From Microbacterium sp. MPKO10 (GTDB lineage Bacteria > Actinomycetota > Actinomycetes > Actinomycetales > Microbacteriaceae), in the NCBI RefSeq assembly GCF_026107415.2, contig NZ_JAPCHX010000006.1, positions 124,001 through 188,000 of the forward strand: DNA of 64,000 nt. The letters are read 5' to 3'. The notes below the pieces were generated by a model. That model made no database searches. It saw only the letters and a list, made by a program, of their open reading frames with translations, and had not been told where the DNA came from. Below are positions 11,361-21,474 of the stretch, one piece after another. Position numbers and translations under genes: made by a program. Positions within the stretch are counted from its first letter, which is position 1. Every line of letters begins with the position of its first letter.

Positions 11361-11460
11361 CCCCCCCTGCGACACGCGGGCGAGTTCCCTGCGTCAATCA
11401 GCGGAAACCGGGGGTATGGCCATTAACCTCGAGAGTGACGAACCATTATCGGAGGAAGCG

Positions 11461-11946
11461 ATGTCGAACCCCCTGAAAAAGACCATGATGTACCTCGGCC
11501 TCGCCGATGAAGAGCTTGAGTACGAGGAGCAGGCTCAGCAGCCCAGCGCTCCGGCCTCACCCGCACAGGCGACGACATCGGCACAGCAGGCGGCACCGCA
11601 CCGCGCGGCGCCCGTCACTCCGCTGAGACGTCCCGCCGCAGTGAAGCAGGCTGCACCCACGGAGCTCAGCGAGATTCTGACCGTGCATCCGAAGCAGTAC
11701 CGCGATGCTCAGTCGATTGCCGAGAGCTTCCGCGACGGCATCCCCGTGATCATCAACCTGTCGCAGATGAGTGATGGTGATGCACGCCGGCTGATTGACT
11801 TCGCGAGCGGGCTGTCACAGGGTCTGTACGGAAAGATTGAGCGCGTCACCGCGAAGGTGTTCCTGCTGTCGCCGGCGCACGTGTCCATCTCGGGTGAGAA
11901 CGACAGCAAGGCCGAAGCTGACGCCACGTTCTTCGCTCAGCAATAA
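11461..11946 (+). CDS. sepF: FtsZ-anchoring protein SepF
   Basis: SepF is a small cytoplasmic protein that binds the FtsZ tail and membrane and is the main Z-ring anchor in actinobacteria. I take the ATG at 11461, with CGGAGGAAG just upstream; an earlier in-frame ATG would begin inside the ftsZ terminator. The 161-residue product starts with [14 protein letters not shown], an amphipathic membrane-binding helix. A Gln/Ala/Pro linker follows, then the SepF core ([39 protein letters not shown]). Many actinobacteria have two genes (ylmD/pgeF and a YggS-family gene) between ftsZ and sepF; they are absent here. Confidence 0.95.
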   Translation: MSNPLKKTMMYLGLADEELEYEEQAQQPSAPASPAQATTSAQQAAPHRAAPVTPLRRPAAVKQAAPTELSEILTVHPKQYRDAQSIAESFRDGIPVIINLSQMSDGDARRLIDFASGLSQGLYGKIERVTAKVFLLSPAHVSISGENDSKAEADATFFAQQ

Positions 11947-11953
11947 TTGACGG

Positions 11954-12250
11954 GTGAGTTCTGTCATTTCCTGGATTGGCAGCATCCTCTACCTGGTGCT
12001 GCTCTTGTACTTTTTCGTGATGTGGGGTCGGTTCATTCTCGACCTCATGCGTACGTTCAATCGAGCCTGGAGACCTCGCGGCGCGGGCCTCGTTGCGGCC
12101 GAGGTTGTCTACTCCGTCACGGACCCGCCCGTGAACTTCTTCCGACGTGTGCTCCCTCCGGTTCGTCTGGGAGCCGTCGCACTTGATTTCGGATGGACGA
12201 TCACGATGCTGTGCGTGATCGTGGCAATGTTCTTCGTCGGATTCCTCTAA
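11954..12250 (+). CDS. YggT family membrane protein
   Basis: This is a 98-residue protein with two hydrophobic segments near residues 5-25 and 75-97, the standard layout of the YggT family. Members lie beside sepF and divIVA in Gram-positive bacteria and are thought to help division-site or wall functions; the molecular role is not established. The GTG start is seven bases after the sepF stop, with weak ribosome-binding sequence, so translation probably depends on sepF. The motif VTDPPVNFFRRVLPP between the helices is typical of the family. Confidence 0.85.
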   Translation: MSSVISWIGSILYLVLLLYFFVMWGRFILDLMRTFNRAWRPRGAGLVAAEVVYSVTDPPVNFFRRVLPPVRLGAVALDFGWTITMLCVIVAMFFVGFL

Positions 12251-12420
12251 ACGGAAGACAAGCAGACATTCAGACTCTCCGCATAGAGTGTCGGGCGAAT
12301 GAACGAAACGGGCTGTAAAGTTGGGAATGCCGTCACACGACGTGCGTCCGACAAATTGCCGTCGTGTTTGCTAACGTGGGCACGCTACACATAACTCAGA
12401 ACACATGAAGGTGGTAAGCC

Positions 12421-13071
12421 ATGGCGCTCACTCCGGAAGACGTAGTCAATAAGCAGTTTCAGCAGACCAAGTTTCGCGAGGGGTACGACCAGGACGAGGT
12501 CGACGATTTCCTCGACGAGGTCGTTGTTGAGCTGCGCCGTTTGATCCAGGAGAACGAAAACCTCAAGGAGCAGGTCTCCAAGGCCGAAGCTGGATCGAGC
12601 ACGCCAAGCTCCAGTGAGCCCACGACATCTGAGTTTGTCGCCGAGAAGCCAGCGGCGGCCGCTCCCGCACCGGCACCGGTTCCCGCGGCTCCGGCCGCGG
12701 CCGAAGCTCCGGTCGCGGCAGCCGAGACGTCGGGCGACGAGTCCGAAAGCTCCAACAGCCTCCTTGTGCTTGCCCGCCGTCTGCACGACGAGCACGTGCG
12801 TGAGGGCTCGGAAAAGCGCGACCAGCTGATCGCCGAGGGTCACGCAACGGCCGCTCGCGTCGTCGCTGAGGCCGAGGCCAAGCAGCGCGATGAGCTGGCG
12901 AAGCTCGAAACTGCGAAGTCGGGTCTCGAGAAGAAGATCGACGAGCTCCGTCAGTTCGAGAGCGAGTACCGCCAGAACCTCCGCAGCTACATCGAAGGCC
13001 ACCTGAAGGATCTCGACAAGTCCAGCCCGTCGACTGGCTCATCGCAGCTGTCCGAGTCGACAAGCCACTAG
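12421..13071 (+). CDS. divIVA: Polar growth and division protein DivIVA (Wag31-like)
   Basis: DivIVA is a coiled-coil protein that marks curved membrane at poles and septa and directs wall growth in actinobacteria. The N-terminus MALTPEDVVNKQF followed by FREGYDQDEVDDFLDEV is the lipid-binding DivIVA domain. An Ala/Pro/Glu-rich linker at about residues 58-110 separates it from a second long coiled coil (about 115-198) and a short Ser-rich tail. The start ATG has GAAGGTGG upstream. A 170-base gap before it leaves room for its own promoter, though I could not assign the boxes. At 216 residues it is shorter than mycobacterial Wag31. Confidence 0.93.
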   Translation: MALTPEDVVNKQFQQTKFREGYDQDEVDDFLDEVVVELRRLIQENENLKEQVSKAEAGSSTPSSSEPTTSEFVAEKPAAAAPAPAPVPAAPAAAEAPVAAAETSGDESESSNSLLVLARRLHDEHVREGSEKRDQLIAEGHATAARVVAEAEAKQRDELAKLETAKSGLEKKIDELRQFESEYRQNLRSYIEGHLKDLDKSSPSTGSSQLSESTSH

Positions 13072-13074
13072 GTC

Positions 13075-13716
13075 TTGCCTGATTCACCTTCGCGCACAGC
13101 CACGGTCCGAGCGCTCAGCGTTCTTTTCACCGTGGCTGTGCTGTGGTTGGGGCTAGATCAGCTGACGAAATATCTCGTCGTCTCGAACCTCGAGGCCGGT
13201 GAGCGTATCCCGGTCCTGAACGACGTGCTGCAGTTCATTCTCGTTCGCAATCCGGGTGCCGCTTTCTCGCTCGCCTCCGGTGCCACGTGGATCTTCTCGA
13301 TTCTCGCGGCCGTCGTCGTCGTCGTGATCATCGTGATGGCTCGACGTATTCGCTCAGTCTGGTGGGGCCTGGTGTTCGGCCTCCTGCTGGGCGGTGTCCT
13401 CGGCAACCTGACGGACCGGCTCTTTCGTGAGCCCTCGTTCGGACTCGGCCACGTTGTCGACTTCATCTCCACGCCCTGGATGATCCCCGCGATCTACAAC
13501 GTCGCGGATATCGGCATCTGTGTCGCAATGGGAGTCTTCATCCTGCTGACGCTGCTGGGCGTCGGGCTGGACGGCAAACGTGCGGTCAAGCAGCGTCCTG
13601 GGGCTGACGAGGTGTCAGACAACGAAAGCGACGCGGGCCACGCAGAAGAACCGGGCACAGGTGCCGTCTCGGATGGCCCGGCCACCGACGGCCAGACACC
13701 GCAGAAGGAACTCTGA
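13075..13716 (+). CDS. lspA: Lipoprotein signal peptidase LspA
   Basis: LspA (signal peptidase II) cleaves the signal peptide from diacylglyceryl-modified prolipoproteins in the membrane. Four membrane helices are visible, with the family motifs LDQLTKY near residue 29, [19 protein letters not shown] and YNVADIGI. The last two carry the two catalytic aspartates. The first possible start is a TTG three bases after the divIVA stop, giving 213 residues. An acidic tail of about 45 residues after the last helix is longer than in typical LspA. The stop overlaps the next gene (TGATG). Substrates in this window include CtaC and the FKBP lipoprotein. Confidence 0.93.
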   Translation: MPDSPSRTATVRALSVLFTVAVLWLGLDQLTKYLVVSNLEAGERIPVLNDVLQFILVRNPGAAFSLASGATWIFSILAAVVVVVIIVMARRIRSVWWGLVFGLLLGGVLGNLTDRLFREPSFGLGHVVDFISTPWMIPAIYNVADIGICVAMGVFILLTLLGVGLDGKRAVKQRPGADEVSDNESDAGHAEEPGTGAVSDGPATDGQTPQKEL

Positions 13717-14636
13717 TGGAGTCGCGGAGCCTCCCGGTCCCCGACGGACTCGAGGGCACGCGCGCGGATGCCGGCATCGCGAAGCTTCTTGGATTCTCGC
13801 GATCGTTCGCCGCCGAAGTGATCGAAGCCGGGGGAGTGGAGCTCGACGGACGTTCGCTGCAGAAGTCCGACCGACTGCACGCTGACGGGTGGCTCTCTGT
13901 CACATGGACGCCGCGGCATGAGCCCGTCATCGAGCCTCGCGCCGTCGACGACCTCGGCATCGTGCACGACGATGACGACATCGTCGTCGTCGACAAGCCG
14001 ACGGGCGTCGCCGCGCACCCTTCCGTCGGATGGACGGGCCCGACCGTGCTCGGCGCTCTCGCCGCTGCGGGCTACACGATCGCGACGTCCGGTCAAGCAG
14101 AACGTGCAGGCATCGTCCACCGCCTCGACGTCGGAACGAGCGGCCTCATGGTTGTTGCGAAGTCTGAGCGGGCCTATGCAGCGCTCAAACGTGCTTTTCA
14201 CGATCGTGAGGTCGAGAAGATCTATCACGCGGTCGTTCAGGGGCATCCCGATCCGCTGAAGGGCACGATCGACGGGGCCATCGGGCGGCACCCCAAGCAC
14301 GACTGGAAGTTCGCCGTCACTGTCGACGGCAAACCCTCCGTCACGCATTATGAGACGCTCGAGGCCTTCCCCTCCGCAAGTCTCCTCGAGATTCATCTCG
14401 AGACCGGGCGCACGCATCAGATCCGCGTGCACATGGCCGCTGTGCGGCATCCCTGTGTCGGCGATCCCCTTTACGGCGCGGATCCGACGGTGGCCGCGCG
14501 ACTCGGCCTGACGCGGCAATGGCTGCAGGCCGTGCGTCTCTCGTTCGACCACCCCGCGACCGGGGAACGCGTGTCGTTCTCGGCCCCGTACGCACCCGAT
14601 CTGCAGCACGCTCTCGATGTCTTGGGTCGCGACTAG
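13716..14636 (+). CDS. RluD-family pseudouridine synthase
   Basis: This 306-residue protein belongs to the RluA/RluD class of pseudouridine synthases, which isomerise uridines in 23S rRNA. An S4-like RNA-binding domain occupies about residues 1-80. The catalytic domain carries the family motif [10 protein letters not shown] near residue 135, including the catalytic aspartate, then the [10 protein letters not shown] motif near 230. The ATG overlaps the lspA stop, the conserved lspA-rluD pairing of many Gram-positive bacteria. I leave the symbol blank because RluD and RluC targets cannot be separated by eye. Confidence 0.92.
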   Translation: MESRSLPVPDGLEGTRADAGIAKLLGFSRSFAAEVIEAGGVELDGRSLQKSDRLHADGWLSVTWTPRHEPVIEPRAVDDLGIVHDDDDIVVVDKPTGVAAHPSVGWTGPTVLGALAAAGYTIATSGQAERAGIVHRLDVGTSGLMVVAKSERAYAALKRAFHDREVEKIYHAVVQGHPDPLKGTIDGAIGRHPKHDWKFAVTVDGKPSVTHYETLEAFPSASLLEIHLETGRTHQIRVHMAAVRHPCVGDPLYGADPTVAARLGLTRQWLQAVRLSFDHPATGERVSFSAPYAPDLQHALDVLGRD

Positions 14637-14669
14637 GGTGGAAGCATATCGTCGTCGTCACACGGAGTA

Positions 14670-17600
14670 ATGGTGTCCTCAACTGACTCGTTCGTTCATC
14701 TGCACGTCCACAGCGAGTTCTCGATGCTCGACGGTGCTGCCCGCATCAACGAGGTGGTCAAAGCGGCAGCAGACCAGCAGATGCCGGCCCTCGCGGTCAC
14801 CGACCACGGCAATATGTTCGGTGCCTTCGACTTCTGGAGCACGGCGACATCGGCCGGTATCAAGCCGATCATCGGAACCGAGGCGTACATCACCCCGGGC
14901 ACGCATCGCAGCGACCGCACACGGGTGCGGTGGGGAAACGGCGGCGGCGACGACGTCTCCGGTTCGGGCGCGTATACGCACATGACGATGCTCGCCGAAA
15001 CGACGGAGGGAATGCACAATCTCTTCCGGCTGTCGTCACGTGCATCCATTGAGGGCTACTACTTCAAGCCCCGAATGGATCGCGAACTGCTCGAGCAGTA
15101 TTCGAAGGGCATCATCGCAACGACGGGCTGCCCCAGCGGCGAGGTACAAACGCGACTGCGACTCGGGCAGTACAAAGAGGCACGTGAGGCGGCAGCCGAT
15201 TTCCGTGACATCTTCGGGCCCGAGAACTACTACTGCGAGCTCATGGACCACGGCATCGGCATCGAGAAGCGCGTCGCTACCGAGCTGCTCGATCTGGCGA
15301 AAGACCTCGGCCTGAAGCTTGTGGCGACGAACGACCTCCACTACACGCACGCGTCAGACGCCAAGAGCCACTCAGCGCTGCTCTGCGTTCAGTCGGGGGC
15401 GACGATCGATGACCCCAACCGGTTCAAGTTCGACGCTGACGAGTTCTACCTGAAGTCGGCGGACGAGATGCGCATGCTCTTCCGCGACCACCCTGACGCC
15501 TGCGACAACACGCTCGAAATCGCGGAGCGCTGCAATGTCACGTTTGACACGACGGCGAACTACATGCCGCGCTTCCCCGTTCCAGAGGGGGAGACCGAGC
15601 AGACCTGGTTCGTGAAAGAGACAGAGAAGGGGCTCGAGTACCGCTATCCGCAGGGCATTCCGGATGCTGTGCGCGAACGTGCCGAATACGAAATCGGCAT
15701 CATCTCGCAGATGGGTTTTCCCGGATACTTCCTCGTCGTCGCCGACTTCATCAACTGGTCCAAAGACAACAACATCCGTGTCGGCCCGGGGCGCGGCTCC
15801 GGTGCGGGGTCGATGGTCGCGTATGCGATGCGCATCACCGACCTCGACCCGCTGGAGCACGGGCTGATCTTCGAGCGCTTCCTCAACCCCGATCGCGTGT
15901 CCATGCCCGACTTCGACGTCGACTTCGACGACCGCCGCCGGGGCGAAGTGATCAAGTACGTCACCGAGAAATACGGCGACGAGCGCGTCTCCCAGATCGT
16001 CACCTACGGAACGATCAAGGCGAAGCAGGCGCTCAAAGACTCCGCCCGCGTGCTCGGCTATCCCTTCGGCATGGGCGAGAAGCTCACGAAGGCGATGCCG
16101 CCTCCCGTCATGGGGAAGGACATCCCGCTCACCGGCATCTTTGACAAAGAGCATGCGCGCTACAAAGAAGCCTCCGATATCCGATCCGTTGTCGAGACCG
16201 ATCCAGACGCAAAGAACGTCTTCGACACCGCGCTCGGCATCGAGAATCTGAAGCGCCAGTGGGGCGTGCACGCGGCCGGCGTGATCATGTCGAGTGATCC
16301 GCTCCTCGACATCATCCCCGTGATGAAACGCGAGCAAGATGGTCAGATCGTCACGCAGTTCGACTACCCGTCGTGCGAGTCCCTCGGCCTGATCAAAATG
16401 GACTTCCTCGGCCTGCGCAACCTCACAGTCATCTCAGACGCCCTCGCCAACATTGAGACGAACCGGCAGCAGAGCCTTGACCTCGAGACTCTCGGGCTCG
16501 ACGACCAGCCGGCATACGATCTGCTTGCCCGCGGCGACACGCTCGGCGTTTTCCAGCTCGATGGCGGGCCCATGCGCAGCCTGCTGCGCCTGATGAAGCC
16601 CGACAACTTCGAGGACGTGTCGGCTGTCATCGCGCTGTACCGTCCGGGGCCGATGGGTGCCGATTCTCATACCAACTACGCGTTGCGCAAGAACGGCGCC
16701 CAGAAGATCACGCCGATCCACCCGGAGCTCGAGGAGCCCCTCGCCGACATCCTCGACACCACCTACGGCCTCATCATCTATCAGGAACAGGTGATGGCGA
16801 TCGCGCAGAAGGTCGCCGGGTTCTCGCTTGGCCAAGCAGACATTCTGCGCCGGGCCATGGGTAAGAAGAAGAAGTCCGAGCTCGACAAGCAATACGTGGG
16901 TTTCAGCGAGGGAATGAAAGAGCGCGGATACTCGGACGGAGCGATCAAGGCGCTCTGGGACATCCTGCTGCCGTTCTCGGACTACGCATTCAACAAGGCC
17001 CACTCCGCGGCGTATGGCGTCATCGCGTACTGGACGGCCTACCTCAAAGCACACTATCCGGCTGAGTACATGGCCGCGCTGCTCACGAGCGTCGGCGACT
17101 CGCGCGACAAGCTCGCGATGTACCTCAACGAGTGCCGACGTATGGGCATCAAGGTGCTTCCGCCTGACGTGGACGAGTCCATCAACTTTTTCGCCGCGGT
17201 GGGCGAAGATATCAGGTTCGGCCTCGGCGCCGTGCGCAACGTGGGGACGAACGTCGTCGACGGCATTGTCGCGGCGCGCCGCGAGAAGGGCCGGTTCGAG
17301 AACTTCCACGATTTCCTCCGCAAGGTTCCCGCCCACGTCACGAACAAGCGCACGGTGGAGTCGCTGATCAAATCGGGTGCGTTCGACCGCATGGGCTCGT
17401 CGCGGCGGGCGCTTGTCGAGATCCACGAGGACGCCGTCGAGTCCGCTGTCCGTGAGAAGCGGATGGAGGCGACGGGACAGGTCGGTTTCGACTTCGACAG
17501 CCTCTTCGCCGAGGCTGGGCAGGCCGAGGTCACGCAGGTTCCGGAACGCCCGGAATGGGCGAAGAAAGACAAACTCGCGTTCGAACGAGAGATGCTCGGG

Positions 17601-18191
17601 CTCTATGTCTCCGATCACCCTCTTGCCGGGCTCGAAGTGCAGTTGGCGAAGCTCGCCAGCACGTCGATCACCGATCTGACAACCTCGGAACACACGCAGG
17701 ACGGCGATACCGTCACAATCGCGGGCCTGGTGACCGGCGTGCAGCATCGCGTCGCCAAGACATCGGGTAACCCGTACGGCATGATCACCGTCGAGGACTT
17801 CGGCAGTGAGATGACCGTGATGTTCATGGGCAAGGCGTACCAGGAATACCAGCACACGCTGCAAGGGGACACCATCGTCGTCGTGCGAGGCCGGGTGAGC
17901 ATGCGTGACGATGGAATGAACCTGCATGCGTACTCGATCTTCAGCCCCGACCTGCAGCAGGACGGACCGGCTGGACCGCTCGTGCTCAATGTGCCCGAAC
18001 GGCGGGCCACGACGGAAGCTGTGACCGAGCTCGCCGAGATCCTTGGGCGCCACAAGGGCGAGAATGAGGTGCGGTTACGGTTGCTGCGTGGGGATGTCGC
18101 GCGCGTCTTCGATGTGCCGATGCCCGTGTCTGTCACCGCGGACCTGTTCGGCGAGCTCAAGTCACTTCTCGGGCCGAACTGCCTCGGCTAA
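14670..18191 (+). CDS. dnaE: DNA polymerase III alpha subunit DnaE
   Basis: DnaE is the replicative DNA polymerase catalytic subunit. The 1173-residue protein starts with a PHP domain (HLHVHSEFSMLDG near residue 10). The palm catalytic aspartates lie in MPDFDVDFDDRR near 412-423. The fingers and beta-binding region include KKKKSELDKQYVGF and FNKAHSAAYG. A helix-hairpin-helix region lies around 870-950, and an OB-fold near 1010-1080 (VTIAGLVTGVQHR). Length and order match the main actinobacterial DnaE1 rather than the ImuB-associated DnaE2. Long open frames on the opposite strand are shadows caused by GC-rich codon use. Confidence 0.97.
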   Translation: MVSSTDSFVHLHVHSEFSMLDGAARINEVVKAAADQQMPALAVTDHGNMFGAFDFWSTATSAGIKPIIGTEAYITPGTHRSDRTRVRWGNGGGDDVSGSGAYTHMTMLAETTEGMHNLFRLSSRASIEGYYFKPRMDRELLEQYSKGIIATTGCPSGEVQTRLRLGQYKEAREAAADFRDIFGPENYYCELMDHGIGIEKRVATELLDLAKDLGLKLVATNDLHYTHASDAKSHSALLCVQSGATIDDPNRFKFDADEFYLKSADEMRMLFRDHPDACDNTLEIAERCNVTFDTTANYMPRFPVPEGETEQTWFVKETEKGLEYRYPQGIPDAVRERAEYEIGIISQMGFPGYFLVVADFINWSKDNNIRVGPGRGSGAGSMVAYAMRITDLDPLEHGLIFERFLNPDRVSMPDFDVDFDDRRRGEVIKYVTEKYGDERVSQIVTYGTIKAKQALKDSARVLGYPFGMGEKLTKAMPPPVMGKDIPLTGIFDKEHARYKEASDIRSVVETDPDAKNVFDTALGIENLKRQWGVHAAGVIMSSDPLLDIIPVMKREQDGQIVTQFDYPSCESLGLIKMDFLGLRNLTVISDALANIETNRQQSLDLETLGLDDQPAYDLLARGDTLGVFQLDGGPMRSLLRLMKPDNFEDVSAVIALYRPGPMGADSHTNYALRKNGAQKITPIHPELEEPLADILDTTYGLIIYQEQVMAIAQKVAGFSLGQADILRRAMGKKKKSELDKQYVGFSEGMKERGYSDGAIKALWDILLPFSDYAFNKAHSAAYGVIAYWTAYLKAHYPAEYMAALLTSVGDSRDKLAMYLNECRRMGIKVLPPDVDESINFFAAVGEDIRFGLGAVRNVGTNVVDGIVAARREKGRFENFHDFLRKVPAHVTNKRTVESLIKSGAFDRMGSSRRALVEIHEDAVESAVREKRMEATGQVGFDFDSLFAEAGQAEVTQVPERPEWAKKDKLAFEREMLGLYVSDHPLAGLEVQLAKLASTSITDLTTSEHTQDGDTVTIAGLVTGVQHRVAKTSGNPYGMITVEDFGSEMTVMFMGKAYQEYQHTLQGDTIVVVRGRVSMRDDGMNLHAYSIFSPDLQQDGPAGPLVLNVPERRATTEAVTELAEILGRHKGENEVRLRLLRGDVARVFDVPMPVSVTADLFGELKSLLGPNCLG

Positions 18192-18233
18192 GATGGCCGC
18201 GCCGCTCAATACGATGATGTGGAGTATCACGCT

Positions 18234-19574
18234 ATGACCAACCAGCATCCGGCATCAGGCTGGAATCCCGCTCAACAACCGACGCCGCACCAGGGAGCAC
18301 CCGTGCCGCCGTCGCAGTACGGTGCGCCTCAGCGTCCGCAGGGATACCCGGCTCCGCAGCCGCAGGGATACCCGGCGCCTCAACCGCAGCGGTCGCCGTC
18401 GGACAGCATCCTGGTTGGACCGTTCACGCTGCGTGAGCTGATTCTCTTTATCGCCGTCGTGCTGGTGCTGGTCTCGTCCTTCCTGCCGATGATCGCGAGC
18501 AGCTTCGGAAGCGGAACGAATCTGTGGAACCCCGTCTGGCCGCTCGCCATTCCGGGGGCGCTCCTGCCAGTCGCCGCCGCTGTCCTGGTGCTGATCCGCA
18601 GACTTGCGCCCGGTGTTCGGATGCGCGTCGGTTCATTGTCGGTCGACCAGTTTGCCTCGGTCACCGCGATCGTCTCGGCTGCGACGTACCTCGGCGTTAC
18701 ATTTGTCGTCCTCGGTCTGGGGCAGGCTGTCGGGGGCGGCTTTGGCTTCGTTTCGGTGTCGCTGAGCTTCGGGCCGCTCCTCGGCCTCCTGTTCTCACTC
18801 GTCTTCGTCGCGGTCACCACCTGCGCGACGTTTATCCCGCCGTTCGCCGCAGACTTCCGCGGTCGAGACGTCGTCGACGCACACGTGACGGCGCGTCAGG
18901 CTAAGCCGATCGCCCGTGCGCCTAAGCCCGCACCGATGCCCGGATACCAGGCCCCCATGCCGCAGCCTGGTGGGTACGGACAGGCACCGGGCCCGTATGC
19001 GGCGCCCACCGGTCACACATCTGCCCCCGAGGCGCAGGCACCCCAGTCGCCGTACGCAGCTCCGTCCCCACGTTTCTCTGCGCCGGTGGTCGGAGCACCT
19101 GCAGATGCGCCGCAGGACGAACGCACGGGCAACCCGGCAAACGAACAATCGGGCACCGAGTCGGCCGATGGTCAGCACGGAGCATCAGCAGTGCCGGAAC
19201 CCCAGTCGGTTGCCGAGCCAGTGGCACCGTCGTCAGATCAGACTGACGTGCCCGCAGAGGAACCGGCTGACGCATCGGCGTCTGGGGCTGAGAGCGGTGG
19301 CCACGTCGATGATCACGCGTCGGGCACCGGGTCTGCTCCGGTGAGTGCATCGGGGCACGTCAACGGCGCGTCGTCGCACAGCGCGTCGCCGTTCTGGGTC
19401 TGGTCGCCGCATCCGCGCCCCGTCCTGGACGAGGCAGGCGGAGAGCAGCTGTTCGAGATCGGACCTGATGCCTGGGCGCTGGCCGTCGAAGAACGGGACG
19501 ATGCTCTCGTGATCCGGCACGACGACGGACGTGTGGGCATCCTCACCGATATCGGGGGCCTGACGCGAGGCTGA
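18234..19574 (+). CDS. Four-helix membrane protein with disordered Pro/Ala-rich tail
   Basis: I do not recognise a named family. The chosen ATG has GGAG nine bases upstream; a GTG fifteen bases earlier is the alternative. The 446-residue protein has four parts: a Gln/Pro-rich N-terminus of about 60 residues with two copies of a QGYPAPQP-like unit, four hydrophobic helices at roughly 66-205, a long low-complexity Pro/Ala then acidic region, and a folded-looking C-terminal segment of about 60 residues starting near PFWVWSP and ending DIGGLTRG. The layout resembles envelope-associated actinobacterial proteins of unknown role. It sits between dnaE and hisD, on the same strand. Confidence 0.8.
   Translation: MTNQHPASGWNPAQQPTPHQGAPVPPSQYGAPQRPQGYPAPQPQGYPAPQPQRSPSDSILVGPFTLRELILFIAVVLVLVSSFLPMIASSFGSGTNLWNPVWPLAIPGALLPVAAAVLVLIRRLAPGVRMRVGSLSVDQFASVTAIVSAATYLGVTFVVLGLGQAVGGGFGFVSVSLSFGPLLGLLFSLVFVAVTTCATFIPPFAADFRGRDVVDAHVTARQAKPIARAPKPAPMPGYQAPMPQPGGYGQAPGPYAAPTGHTSAPEAQAPQSPYAAPSPRFSAPVVGAPADAPQDERTGNPANEQSGTESADGQHGASAVPEPQSVAEPVAPSSDQTDVPAEEPADASASGAESGGHVDDHASGTGSAPVSASGHVNGASSHSASPFWVWSPHPRPVLDEAGGEQLFEIGPDAWALAVEERDDALVIRHDDGRVGILTDIGGLTRG
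18336..18383 (+). repeat. Short tandem repeat in the coding region (two copies, 24-base period)
   Basis: The 17-base block CCGCAGGGATACCCGGC occurs at 18336-18352 and again at 18360-18376. It encodes the repeated QGYPAPQP-type unit in the disordered N-terminus of the membrane protein. Such in-frame units can change copy number without breaking the frame. Confidence 0.75.
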
Positions 19575-19604
19575 CGCGTCGGGCACCGGTATGATGATCA
19601 GCAA

Positions 19605-20912
19605 ATGATCTCGCTTATCGACCTGCGCTCGCGCGACCTCAGCCATGCTGACGTGCTCTCCGCGCTTCCGCGCCCGACCGTTGACGTCTCCGTCGCCAGT
19701 GACTCTGCTGAGAAGCTGATCAGCGCCGTGAGATCCGGCGGCTCTGCCGCTCTTCTGGAGCAGGCTGAGCGCTTCGACAGAGTCCGCCCGACAGCGCTGC
19801 GCGTGCCGCAGAAAGACATCGACGGTGCCGTGCTGACTCTCGACCCGTCCGTCCGAGAAGCGCTGACCGAGGCCATCGGTCGTGTTCGCCGTGCGACAGC
19901 GGCGCAGATCCCGCCGCAGCGGCGCACAGAAATGGGTCACGGGGCTTCCATCGTGCAGCGGTGGCAGCCCGTCGAGAGGGTGGGCCTGTACGTGCCCGGA
20001 GGAAAGGCTGTCTATCCCTCGAGCGTCGTGATGAATGTCGTCCCCGCTCAGGTGGCCGGGGTGACGTCGATCGCTCTCGCGTCGCCGGCGCAGCGCGAGT
20101 TCGACGGGGGAGTGCACCCGACGATTCTCGGGGCTGCCGGTCTGCTCGGCATCACCGAGGTCTACGCCATGGGCGGTGCCGGGGCGATCGGCGCGTTCGC
20201 CTATGGCGTTCCCGATCTGGGCCTCGCCCCGGTCGATGTGGTCACCGGCCCCGGCAACATCTATGTGGCCGCCGCGAAACGACTGGTGCGTGGTCAGGTC
20301 GGCATCGACTCCGAGGCGGGGACCACAGAGATCCTCATCATCGCGGACGGCACCGCTGATGCCCGCCACGTCGCAGCCGATCTGGTCAGTCAGGCGGAGC
20401 ACGATGACGCGGCAGCATCCGTGCTCGTCACCGACTCGCCACGCCTCGCCCACGAGGTCACCAGCCGACTTGACGAACTGGTGGAGGCGACAGCGAACGG
20501 TGACCGTGCACGTCGAGCGCTGAGCGGCCCGCAATCCGCCATCGTGCTGGTGTCGGACATCCCGACCGCGGCTGAGGTCAGCAACGCCTATGGCCCGGAG
20601 CACCTGGAGATTCAGACGCACGATCCGCACGGCACCCTGGAGCACATCACGTCAGCCGGGGCGATCTTCTTGGGCAGTTACACCCCGGTGAGCCTCGGTG
20701 ACTATCTGGCGGGATCGAACCACGTGCTCCCGACAGGAGGGCAGGCACGGTTCGCCGCCGGGCTCGGCGCATACACGTTTCTCCGGCCGCAGCAGATCAT
20801 CGAATACGAAAGAGCGGCGCTTCAGTCAGCATCCGCATCGATAGTGGCTCTCGCGAACGCCGAGCGGCTCCCCGCTCACGGCGAAGCCGTCACCGAACGG
20901 TTCGAGGCGTAA
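19605..20912 (+). CDS. hisD: Histidinol dehydrogenase HisD
   Basis: HisD is the cytoplasmic Zn- and NAD-dependent enzyme that oxidises L-histidinol to L-histidine, the last two steps of the pathway. The 435-residue protein has the family signatures [46 protein letters not shown] (zinc and substrate region) and [20 protein letters not shown] follows near the end. No other his genes are nearby, so it is a single outlying member, as in related actinobacteria where it follows dnaE. The ATG start has only a weak ribosome-binding site. Confidence 0.96.
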   Translation: MISLIDLRSRDLSHADVLSALPRPTVDVSVASDSAEKLISAVRSGGSAALLEQAERFDRVRPTALRVPQKDIDGAVLTLDPSVREALTEAIGRVRRATAAQIPPQRRTEMGHGASIVQRWQPVERVGLYVPGGKAVYPSSVVMNVVPAQVAGVTSIALASPAQREFDGGVHPTILGAAGLLGITEVYAMGGAGAIGAFAYGVPDLGLAPVDVVTGPGNIYVAAAKRLVRGQVGIDSEAGTTEILIIADGTADARHVAADLVSQAEHDDAAASVLVTDSPRLAHEVTSRLDELVEATANGDRARRALSGPQSAIVLVSDIPTAAEVSNAYGPEHLEIQTHDPHGTLEHITSAGAIFLGSYTPVSLGDYLAGSNHVLPTGGQARFAAGLGAYTFLRPQQIIEYERAALQSASASIVALANAERLPAHGEAVTERFEA

Positions 20913-20941
20913 GCCGATCCCGAGAGGGAGTTTGGAAGACC

Positions 20942-21430
20942 ATGCACTGTCCCTTTTGCCGACACCCCGATTCGCGGGTCATTGATTCGCGCACGAGCGA
21001 CGACGGGCTCTCGATTCGGCGCAGACGCCAGTGTCCCGAATGCGGTCGGCGCTTCAGCACGACCGAAACATCGAGTCTGAATGTGATCAAGCGCAGCGGA
21101 GTCGTCGAATCGTTCAGCCGGGACAAGGTCGTCTCCGGAGTTCGAAAGGCCTGCCAGGGACGGCCCGTGACAGACTCAGATCTTGCTGTTCTCGCCCAAC
21201 GGGTCGAAGAGGCGATCAGGCAGACGGGTACGTCGCAGATCGATGCCAATGACATCGGTCTGGCCATTCTGACGCCACTGCGCGAATTGGACGAGGTGGC
21301 CTACCTGAGGTTCGCGAGTGTCTACCAGGCATTCGACTCGCTTGAGGACTTCGAAGAGTCCATCGCGGCGTTGCGCCGCGAGCATTCATCCTCTGCCTCC
21401 CCTGAGGGCGACGAGGGCGAGAATCGGTGA
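20942..21430 (+). CDS. nrdR: Ribonucleotide reductase regulator NrdR
   Basis: NrdR is a Zn-finger/ATP-cone repressor that senses dATP and ATP and binds NrdR boxes upstream of ribonucleotide reductase genes. The 162-residue protein begins MHCPFC and has paired cysteines (CPFC, CPEC) forming the zinc ribbon, with the QCPECGRRF motif. An ATP-cone domain follows from about residue 49 ([15 protein letters not shown]). An acidic, Ser/Glu-rich tail ends the protein. GAGAGGGAG precedes the ATG. The hisD-nrdR neighbourhood is shared with related actinobacteria; no nrd structural gene is in this window. Confidence 0.96.
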   Translation: MHCPFCRHPDSRVIDSRTSDDGLSIRRRRQCPECGRRFSTTETSSLNVIKRSGVVESFSRDKVVSGVRKACQGRPVTDSDLAVLAQRVEEAIRQTGTSQIDANDIGLAILTPLRELDEVAYLRFASVYQAFDSLEDFEESIAALRREHSSSASPEGDEGENR

Positions 21431-21474
21431 CCGGATGCTGGACCAGGCGGTCCCGCCCCAGAAAGGCTGACTGA

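Noticed and set aside
16434-18053. Long minus-strand open frame of 539 codons opposite dnaE
   Set aside because: It is fully antisense to a gene with clear polymerase motifs; its product is low in family-like sequence and is a GC-rich frame shadow.
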